Positions 44,301 through 50,417 of a DNA stretch of 64,000 nucleotides are shown here, one piece after another. The notes under the pieces are model-generated. The model saw only the letters and a list, made by a program, of their open reading frames with translations, did not search any database and was not told the DNA's origin. Source of the DNA: Plesiocystis pacifica SIR-1. Lineage in GTDB: Bacteria > Myxococcota_A > Polyangia > Nannocystales > Nannocystaceae. The first letter of the stretch is position 1; every line of letters starts with the position of its first letter. Both the position numbers and the translations under genes were made by a program. The DNA is taken from the NCBI RefSeq assembly GCF_000170895.1, contig NZ_ABCS01000001.1:186001-250000 (forward strand), in the 5' to 3' direction.

Positions 44301-45008
44301 ATGGCGGAGCGACACGGAGAGGGAGGGGGGCTGGCCGTCGCGCGGTCGCGCGAGCCGGCCCGCCTGCGCTCGGAGCTCCCCGCCTTCGCGGGCGGGGCCG
44401 GGTCGATCGTGGTCGCGTCCGCGGGCCAGCTGGGTCCGCTGCGCAGCTCCTTTTGGGCCATGTTCCTGGTCATGCTCGGGGCCTTCGTGGTCGCGGACAG
44501 CCTCTCGCCGCTGATGGCCGGGCTGTGCATCCTGGGCCTGGTCGGCGCGGCCTCGATCCAGGGCTTGGTCGGCGGGGTGCACCGCGCCAGCTTGGTCCAG
44601 GCGGTCGAGCTGCCGGCCCTCGAGGCCGCCGGGGGGCCCTACCGCCAGGGCGAGGCCGAGCGGGTCCTCGTGGTCCGCCGGCGCAGCTGGTTGTTCGCCG
44701 ACGAGCAGCGCGTCCGGGTCGCGGACATCGAGGCCGTGGGCTTTTGGGACTGCGGGACCTTCGGGGTGTGGAGCCGGGAGCGGCGAATGATCGGTCGCGC
44801 CGCGCTCGACTCCGCCGACGAGGGCGAGCTGCCCAAGCTCCCGGCCATCGTCCACCGCGGCGGCGTGATCCCCCTGGGCGAGACCCTGCCCCCCGCCGAG
44901 CAGCGCGCCCTGGTCGAGGAGCTCCAGGCCCTGGTCACGGCGGCGGGGGGGAGCACGCTCCGCGTTCAGTTCCAGCCCGTGGCGGAGGACACGGAGCCGA
45001 AGGCGTGA
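44301..45008 (+). CDS. Unknown membrane protein
   Basis: 235 residues from ATG 44301, with GAGGA about 9 nt upstream and a TATGGT hexamer at 44266; ATG 44268 is the alternative. Two adjacent membrane helices (SSFWAMFLVMLGAFVVADSL and MAGLCILGLVGAASIQGLVG) near residues 50-100 are followed by a ~130-residue cytoplasmic domain with strands (AERVLVVRRRSWLFADEQRVRVADIEAV). It looks like a PH-like or DUF-type membrane-associated domain. No function was recognised. It ends 19 bp before the GH5 gene. Confidence 0.55.
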   Translation: MAERHGEGGGLAVARSREPARLRSELPAFAGGAGSIVVASAGQLGPLRSSFWAMFLVMLGAFVVADSLSPLMAGLCILGLVGAASIQGLVGGVHRASLVQAVELPALEAAGGPYRQGEAERVLVVRRRSWLFADEQRVRVADIEAVGFWDCGTFGVWSRERRMIGRAALDSADEGELPKLPAIVHRGGVIPLGETLPPAEQRALVEELQALVTAAGGSTLRVQFQPVAEDTEPKA

Positions 45009-45015
45009 GCCGGGG

Positions 45016-45021
45016 TAGCGT
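45016..45021 (+). promoter_or_regulatory. Putative -10 element (TAGCGT)
   Basis: TAGCGT ends 6 nt before the ATG at 45028, in the short gap after the unknown membrane protein gene. Confidence 0.3.
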
Positions 45022-45027
45022 GGGCGC

Positions 45028-46602
45028 ATGACCTCGCTGCTCCGCTCTCGCTCGAACCTGGCTGCGCTCGCGTCTGTCTTTGTCCTCGCCTGCAGCCCCG
45101 CGCCGGAGCCCAATGGCGAGGGCGCCGACGAGGCGAGCCCGACCGAAGACGGCGACGCGGACACGACCAGCGCGGACACCGAGACCAGCTCGGACACGGG
45201 CGAGCCCCCGCTGCCGGGCGCCTGCGAGACGCCCCTCGAGCCCGTGCTGCTCGCCGACGCGCGCCTGGTCGTCGACGTCGAGGGCGTGGCCCGGGACGCC
45301 TTCGGCCGGGACGTGGTCATGCGCGGGCTCAACACGGGCAACCGCAACAAGACCCCGCCCTTCGTGCCCTTCGCGGTCACGGAGGACATGCCCCTCGACG
45401 CCTTCTCCGAGGCCGCCGATGACTTCTTCGCCGTGCTCCAGGGCTGGGGCATGGACACGGTGCGGCTGCCCTTTTCCTGGGAGGCCCTCGAGCCCGAGCG
45501 CGACGTCTGGGACGAGGCCTACCTCGACCGCTACGAGCGCATGGTCGACAGCGCCTGGGCCCACGGCCAGCGGGTCATCCTCGACTTTCACCAGGACGTG
45601 TGGGCGCGCAACTACTGCGGCGACGGCTTCCCGACCTGGGCCGTCGCCGATCCCGACGCGCCCTGGCACGACTGCCCCGACCACGACTGGGGCTTCAAGT
45701 ACGTCACCGACCCGGACGTGCGCGGAGCCTTCGACCGCTTCTACGCCAACGAGGACGAGCTCGTCGACGAGTTCCACGAGATGTGGCTAAAGATGAGCGA
45801 GCGCTTCGCCGACCACCCGGGGGTCGTGGCCTTGGAGATCCTCAACGAGCCGGGCTGGGGCACGGCCAACGACATCCAGCAGTGGAAGCTGGACGTGCTC
45901 ACGCCCTTCCATGACGCGATCATCCCGGCGCTCCACGAGGCCGCGCCGGACCTGCTCGTGGCCTACGACAACCCGGGCATCGACGGCGTCGGGCTGATCC
46001 CCGAGCTCGTCCACCCGCGCCCCGAGGGCGACTTCCTCATCTATGGTCCGCACCTCTACGGCGCCGGGACCTGGGGCCTCGAGCAGGACGACCCGGGGTC
46101 GAGCGTGACCGACTACGCCGAGTTTGGGCGCAGCGCCGACGTGCACGTGCTCCTGGGCGAGTTCGGCTTTCAGCCCGAGGAGCGCTACGGCCCGGAGTGG
46201 CTCGACAAGGTCGCCGACGCCCTCGACCACGAGCGCATCTCCGCGACCATGTGGGAGTACAGCTACAACGAAGTGCTGTGGAACTACGAGGACTTCTCCA
46301 TGGTCGACGCCGCGGGCAACGAGCGGGTCCAGCTCGACGCCTGGGTCCGGCCGTGGCTGCGCGCCGTGGCCGGGACCGAGCCGAGCTTCGCCTGGGACCA
46401 CGGCGCGGGCACGGGCAGCGCGAGCTTCGTCAGCGACGGGGGCGTGAGCGAGGTGGTCCTGCCGCCGCGGCTGTTCGGCGCCGGCCCGAGCAGCGTCGAG
46501 ATCCGCGGTGAGGAGGCTTGCTTCACCCTCGACATGGCGCGGGGAGAGCTGCGCGTCACGGCGCCCGCGGGGGTCGCGGTCGACCTCGAATTTGCGCGCT
46601 GA
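45028..46602 (+). CDS. GH5 lipoprotein, endoglycoceramidase-like
   Basis: 524 residues. The lipobox is LACS (Cys 22), with an Asp/Thr/Ser-rich linker to ~65. The barrel carries NTGNRNKTPPFVPF, TVRLPFSWEALEPE, LDFHQDVWARNYCGDGFPTWA, the acid/base Glu in ALEILNEPGWG and the nucleophile Glu in VLLGEFGFQPEERYG. The HQDV and GxGFPxW context is that of endoglycoceramidase-type GH5 rather than plain cellulases. A ~90-residue beta domain follows (PSFAWDHGAGTGS to the end). It would cleave glycolipids or a beta-glucan outside the cell, fitting a predatory lifestyle. Confidence 0.86.
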   Translation: MTSLLRSRSNLAALASVFVLACSPAPEPNGEGADEASPTEDGDADTTSADTETSSDTGEPPLPGACETPLEPVLLADARLVVDVEGVARDAFGRDVVMRGLNTGNRNKTPPFVPFAVTEDMPLDAFSEAADDFFAVLQGWGMDTVRLPFSWEALEPERDVWDEAYLDRYERMVDSAWAHGQRVILDFHQDVWARNYCGDGFPTWAVADPDAPWHDCPDHDWGFKYVTDPDVRGAFDRFYANEDELVDEFHEMWLKMSERFADHPGVVALEILNEPGWGTANDIQQWKLDVLTPFHDAIIPALHEAAPDLLVAYDNPGIDGVGLIPELVHPRPEGDFLIYGPHLYGAGTWGLEQDDPGSSVTDYAEFGRSADVHVLLGEFGFQPEERYGPEWLDKVADALDHERISATMWEYSYNEVLWNYEDFSMVDAAGNERVQLDAWVRPWLRAVAGTEPSFAWDHGAGTGSASFVSDGGVSEVVLPPRLFGAGPSSVEIRGEEACFTLDMARGELRVTAPAGVAVDLEFAR

Positions 46603-46700
46603 GCTTGCGCCCTCGCCGAGGCCACGGCGCCTGGCTCACGCAGTCAATGCCGCGGCGCTGCCCTTCCCCAGACGCCGTCTCGGACGCAGTCTGGGTGGGC

Positions 46701-47117
46701 ATGAAACGCAACGAGTCCATCTCCAAGATCATGACCTCCGAGGTGCAGACCGTGCACGTGGGCCAGAAGCTCAGCGAGGTCCGACGGCAGCTGGCTGACA
46801 ACGCCTACCACCACGTGCCCGTGGTCAGCGGCAAGCAGCTCGTCGGGATGATCAGCGCCACGGACATGCTGCGCCTGAGCCTGGCGGTCTACGGCGTCGA
46901 CGAGCGGGCCCTCGACGCGATGCTCGACAGCCAGCACACCATCGAGTCGGTGATGACCAAGGAGCTGACGACGCTGTCGGCCAAGGACACGGTCCGGCAC
47001 GCCGCCGAGGTCCTGGGCGAGGGCCGCTTCCACTCCCTGCCCGTGGTCGAGGACGGCGACCTCGTCGGCCTGGTGACGACCACGGACCTGATCCGTTACC
47101 TGCTCGCGCAGTACTGA
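46701..47117 (+). CDS. CBS-domain pair protein
   Basis: 138 residues from ATG 46701. It is made of two CBS domains, each with the IMTSEVQTVHVGQKLSEV / VMTKELTTLSAKDTVRHA opening and a VGxxxxTDxxR ending (VGMISATDMLRL, VGLVTTTDLIRY). CBS pairs bind adenosine nucleotides and report energy state to partner proteins; no effector domain is attached. It is followed 18 bp later by a second CBS protein, with which it could form a mixed dimer. Confidence 0.88.
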   Translation: MKRNESISKIMTSEVQTVHVGQKLSEVRRQLADNAYHHVPVVSGKQLVGMISATDMLRLSLAVYGVDERALDAMLDSQHTIESVMTKELTTLSAKDTVRHAAEVLGEGRFHSLPVVEDGDLVGLVTTTDLIRYLLAQY

Positions 47118-47135
47118 GGAGAGCGAGGCCAGGCC

Positions 47136-47558
47136 ATGACCGCGACCGTCATCGAGCAATACGACCGCCGCCTGGTGGGTGCGTGGATGAGCACGGACCC
47201 CTTCACCGTCGGGGACGACCAGTCCCTGGCGGACGCCCGCAAGCGCATGCACGCCCACGGCGTCCGCCACCTCGCCGTGCTCCACGGCGGGCACCTCGTC
47301 GGGGTGATCAGCAGCCGAGACATCGCCACCGTCGAGTCCCTGCCGGACGTGGATCTGGAGCTCGTCACGGTGCGCGACGCCATGGCCGAGGAGCCGTGGA
47401 CGGTGACCGCCGAGCGTCCCCTCGCCGAGGTCGCCGCGGCCATGGCCGAGCAGCGCATCGGCACGGCCATGATTGTTGACACGGAGGGCAGCGACACCGT
47501 CGTGGGCGTGTTCACGACCACTGACGGCCTTCGAGCGCTGGCCAGCTTCGCCGGCTGA
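47136..47558 (+). CDS. CBS-domain pair protein
   Basis: 140 residues. Two CBS domains: GAWMSTDPFTVGDDQSLADA ... LVGVISSRDIATV, and VRDAMAEEPWTVTAERPLAE ... VGVFTTTDGLRAL. The sequence differs clearly from the previous gene, so the pair is an old duplication or independent recruitment. It is a standalone cytoplasmic regulatory module, probably co-transcribed with the gene before it. The REP-like element starts at its stop codon. Confidence 0.87.
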   Translation: MTATVIEQYDRRLVGAWMSTDPFTVGDDQSLADARKRMHAHGVRHLAVLHGGHLVGVISSRDIATVESLPDVDLELVTVRDAMAEEPWTVTAERPLAEVAAAMAEQRIGTAMIVDTEGSDTVVGVFTTTDGLRALASFAG

Positions 47559-47704
47559 CTGAGTCGTGGACGTGGGGCAGGGAGGGCGTGGCGTCGTCCA
47601 CGACGGCTAAAATGGACAGGGACTGTGAAAACTTCACAGTCCCTGAGTCGTGGACGTGGGGCAGGGAGGGCGTGGCGTCGTCCACGACGGCTAAAGTAGA
47701 CAGA
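47559..47704. repeat. REP-like element: two direct repeats around a perfect 13-bp-arm palindrome
   Basis: Two copies of a ~60-bp sequence starting CTGAGTCGTGGACGTGG lie at 47559 and 47643, 84 bp apart and nearly identical (two differences near the end). Each contains the inverted pair GTCGTGGACG / CGTCCACGAC. Between and overlapping them, CAGGGACTGTGAA (47617-47629) pairs exactly with TTCACAGTCCCTG (47633-47645) over a 3-nt loop. No coding sequence fits. This is the form of REP/MITE-type elements moved by Y1 (RAYT) transposases; no transposase is in the window. Confidence 0.75.
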
Positions 47705-47745
47705 GGGACGGACAGGACTTGTTCTGGCCGACCCTCTGAGCCTGT

Positions 47746-47751
47746 TATGCT
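47746..47751 (+). promoter_or_regulatory. Putative -10 element (TATGCT)
   Basis: TATGCT ends 6 nt before the GTG at 47758, inside TATGCTCGG, the same string that precedes the glycosyltransferase at 32217. Confidence 0.38.
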
Positions 47752-47757
47752 CGGTCG

Positions 47758-48762
47758 GTGCCGACCGCCGAGCGTCCCCACCAGGTGCGCAGCTGCACGG
47801 GCTGCGGGGCCACCGTCGAGTTCGGCCGGGACGGGCTGAGTACGCGCTGTCCCTACTGCTGCTCCTCGCTGGTCGACGCCGAGCGAGGGGCGGCGGGGGT
47901 CGACGCGGTGGTGCCCTTTCGCGTGCCCTCCCGCGGCGCCCTCGACCAGCTGCGCGCCCACGTGGCCCGGGGCTCGTGGGCGGGCTTTTGGGCCCCCAAG
48001 TGGGTCGGTGAGCTGATCGAGCGCGGCCCCATGCGCGAGGACGGCAGGGGCCCGCACGGGGGCCTACGGGGTGTTTTGGTGCCCTTTTGGGTCTACGAGG
48101 GGGTGGTCCGCAGCGACTACCACGCGCGCGTCGGCGTGGACTGGACCCGCGAGCTCACGCGCAAGAACAAAGACGGCGAGTCGGAGACCAAGGAGATCCG
48201 CGAGACCGAGTGGTTTCGGCTAACGGGCAGCGCCGTGAACCAGATCGAGGACCACCTGGTGTGCGCCTCGGTCGGTCTGCCCAAGGCGGAGGCCCAGGGG
48301 CTGGGCAGCTACGACCTGGGCTGGGCCGTCGACTTCGATCCGCGCTTGCTCTCGGGCTTCGAGGCCGAGCTGCCTTCCATCGGCGAGCGGCGCGGCGACG
48401 CCGAGGCCCGCGCCGAGATGCGCGAGGCCGAGGCCAAGCGCATCGTCGACGAGCTCTTGCCCGGCGACCACAACCGCTTGTCGACGATTCAGACCGCGGT
48501 CGAGCTGCACGGCCGGCGGCTGGTGCTGTTGCCGGTGTGGATCGCGAGCTATCGCCAGGACGCGTCGGAGGTGCTTCGCCTGGTCGTCAACGGGCAGACC
48601 GGGCAGGTCGGCGGGCGCGTGCCCGTGGACTGGCGGAAGGTCGCGGTGGCCGTGACGATCGTCGCCCTGCTCGCGGGCCTGATCGCCCTCGTGGGTTGGT
48701 GGCAGGGCTGGTGGCCCGAGCCCGACGGCCTGGCCCAGCTCGCGCGGGGAGGGACGGCGTGA
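47758..48762 (+). CDS. Zinc-ribbon membrane protein
   Basis: 334 residues from GTG 47758. The N-terminal zinc ribbon is CTGCGATVEF ... CPYCCSSL (~12-40). A long domain follows with FWAPKWVGE, GVLVPFWVYEGVV, and a repeat of VLLPVWIASYR plus NGQTGQVGGRVPVDWRK, then one membrane helix (VAVAVTIVALLAGLIALVGW). This is the layout of a widespread family of unknown function that resembles zinc-ribbon TFIIB-like proteins with a membrane tail. The gene overlaps its paralogue by 4 bp (GTGA), so both are translated together. Confidence 0.68.
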   Translation: MPTAERPHQVRSCTGCGATVEFGRDGLSTRCPYCCSSLVDAERGAAGVDAVVPFRVPSRGALDQLRAHVARGSWAGFWAPKWVGELIERGPMREDGRGPHGGLRGVLVPFWVYEGVVRSDYHARVGVDWTRELTRKNKDGESETKEIRETEWFRLTGSAVNQIEDHLVCASVGLPKAEAQGLGSYDLGWAVDFDPRLLSGFEAELPSIGERRGDAEARAEMREAEAKRIVDELLPGDHNRLSTIQTAVELHGRRLVLLPVWIASYRQDASEVLRLVVNGQTGQVGGRVPVDWRKVAVAVTIVALLAGLIALVGWWQGWWPEPDGLAQLARGGTA

Positions 48763-49622
48763 GCGGCGAGGCGACCCGAGATCTGCTGCGCTGCGAGTCC
48801 TGCGGGGGCACGGTGCTGTGGGACGCGGCGGCCGTCGAGGCGGCGTGCCTGTTTTGCGGCTCGCGGACCCTCGCGGTGCTCGACCCCGACGCGCGCCTGC
48901 CCACGCCCGAGCAGTGGCTGCCGATGACCGTGCTCGCCAGCGAGGCCCAGGCGCGCTTTCGGGCCTGGGCCACGGCGTCGTGGTTTCGACCCAAGGAGCT
49001 GCGCGAGACCGAGGTCGAGCTGCGCTCGATGTTGCTGCCGGTGTGGCGCATGGACTGCGCCCTCGAGACCCACTGGGCGGGGCTGCGGCCGGCCCTGACG
49101 ACCGACTCCAAGAAGCGGCCGGTGGCCGGCGTCGCCGAGCTCGAGGCTGAGGTGCTCGTGCCCGCGTCGGCGGGCCTGAGCCCGGCGGAGCTCGAGGCCC
49201 TGCGTCCCTTCGACGAGACCCACGCCGAGGCCTGGCCCGAGCGCGAGGACGCGTCCACCGAGGACGCGCGCTGGGATCCGCTCGCGGTCTGGGAGCCGCC
49301 GGCGCTGACCCGCCGGGGCGCCCGGCAGCGCGCCCACGCCGAGCTGCGCGAGCGACACCGACGGGAGATCAGCCGCGCCCGGGGCCTGGTCCGTTGCCAC
49401 GTCAGCCCGCTCATCGAGGACCGCGAGGTCGCGCTGCTGATGGTCCCGGTCTACATCGGCACCTTCCGCTTTCGCGACCGGCCGTGGCGCTGCGTCATCC
49501 AGGGGCAGAGCGGGGCCGTGGTCGGCGACGCGCCCGTCGACCGGCGCAAGCTCGCGCTGGTCATCGCGGCGACTGTGGTGGTGGTGGCGATGGTGATCGC
49601 CGCGCTCGCGTGGTCGAGCTGA
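48759..49622 (+). CDS. Zinc-ribbon membrane protein, paralogue of the previous gene
   Basis: 287 residues, GTG start overlapping the previous stop. The zinc ribbon is CESCGGTVLWD ... ACLFCGSR (~11-40), and it shares FRPKELRETEVELRSMLLPVW, VPVYIGTFRFR, IQGQSGAVVGDAPVDRRK and a terminal helix (LALVIAATVVVVAMVIAALAW) with its neighbour. The two probably form a hetero-oligomer at the membrane. No catalytic residues were recognised. Confidence 0.68.
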   Translation: MSGEATRDLLRCESCGGTVLWDAAAVEAACLFCGSRTLAVLDPDARLPTPEQWLPMTVLASEAQARFRAWATASWFRPKELRETEVELRSMLLPVWRMDCALETHWAGLRPALTTDSKKRPVAGVAELEAEVLVPASAGLSPAELEALRPFDETHAEAWPEREDASTEDARWDPLAVWEPPALTRRGARQRAHAELRERHRREISRARGLVRCHVSPLIEDREVALLMVPVYIGTFRFRDRPWRCVIQGQSGAVVGDAPVDRRKLALVIAATVVVVAMVIAALAWSS

Positions 49623-49667
49623 GCGGCGCGCTCAAACCGGCGCGCAGCCTGGCGCGTATCCGGCTCC

Positions 49668-50282
49668 ATGCGTGTCGAAGACGCCCCGATCGCCGCTGCT
49701 TGCGAGGAAGATTGGGAGAGCATGACGCCAGATGTCAGGGGGCTGCGCCGCCGCTGCGAGGCCTGCGACAAGCAGGTCCACGACCTCTCGGCGATGGACG
49801 AGCGCAGCGCCCGTGCATTTTGGGCGGCCGCCTCTCACGCGAAGCTCTGCGTCCGCTACCTCAGCAACGCGCGCGGCGAGATCGTGTTTGGCCTCGGCCC
49901 GCAGGCCTCGCGCGACTTCGTGAGCGTCACCCGTCTGCGGGCGCCCTCGGTGATCTCTCCCGTGCCCGCGCGGGCGGCCTTTGGCGTGTCCTTGGCAGCC
50001 GTCCTCGTGGCTTGTAGCCCCGCGAGCGAGGCGCCCGAGCCCCTCGAGCTCGACGTCCCGACCGTTGCGATGGAGCGACCGGCCGCGTCGCCGGCTTCCT
50101 TCGTCATCCCCATGACGCCGTGCTCGCCCGAGCCACCGGACCCCGAGCCTGTCGAGGTTGACGCGTCCAAGGCCAAAGTGCGCAAGACCAAGACCAGGAG
50201 CAAGTCGAGGGAGGGGAAGGAAAAGAGGAAGCCGCTCGAGGGTTTCGATCAGTACATGGGAGCTCCCCTCGAGTTGGACTAG
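49668..50282 (+). CDS. Unknown Cys-motif protein with a hydrophobic segment
   Basis: 204 residues. The N-terminal ~85 residues have CEEDWESM, RRRCEACDKQVHDLSAMDERSARAF and KLCVRYLSNARGEIVFG. This C...M..RxCxxCxKxVxDLSxM pattern recurs in uncharacterised myxobacterial and Bacteroidetes proteins and may be a small metal- or redox-sensitive domain. A hydrophobic stretch (~103-116, FGVSLAAVLVAC) follows, then a Pro/Glu-rich and a Lys/Arg-rich tail. Lack of an N-terminal signal peptide suggests that the first domain is cytoplasmic. Function unknown. Confidence 0.55.
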   Translation: MRVEDAPIAAACEEDWESMTPDVRGLRRRCEACDKQVHDLSAMDERSARAFWAAASHAKLCVRYLSNARGEIVFGLGPQASRDFVSVTRLRAPSVISPVPARAAFGVSLAAVLVACSPASEAPEPLELDVPTVAMERPAASPASFVIPMTPCSPEPPDPEPVEVDASKAKVRKTKTRSKSREGKEKRKPLEGFDQYMGAPLELD

Positions 50283-50303
50283 CCAAAGTGGTGCGCGCTG
50301 ATC

Positions 50304-50323
50304 GGGGAGGCGGAGAACTCCCC
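50304..50323. terminator. Hairpin between convergent genes, possible terminator
   Basis: GGGGAG - 8 nt - CTCCCC, with GCGCG runs on both outer sides, lies in the 135-bp gap between the convergent genes ending at 50282 and 50418. There is no T-run, so it is only a candidate bidirectional terminator. Confidence 0.3.
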
Positions 50324-50417
50324 GCGCGAAGCCCATTGCCCCACGACCAAAGCGGAGGAGCGGACAGCGATGAAGCGCCCCCGCGGTCTCGAGGCGCTCG
50401 TGGGGGCAGAGTCGTCC

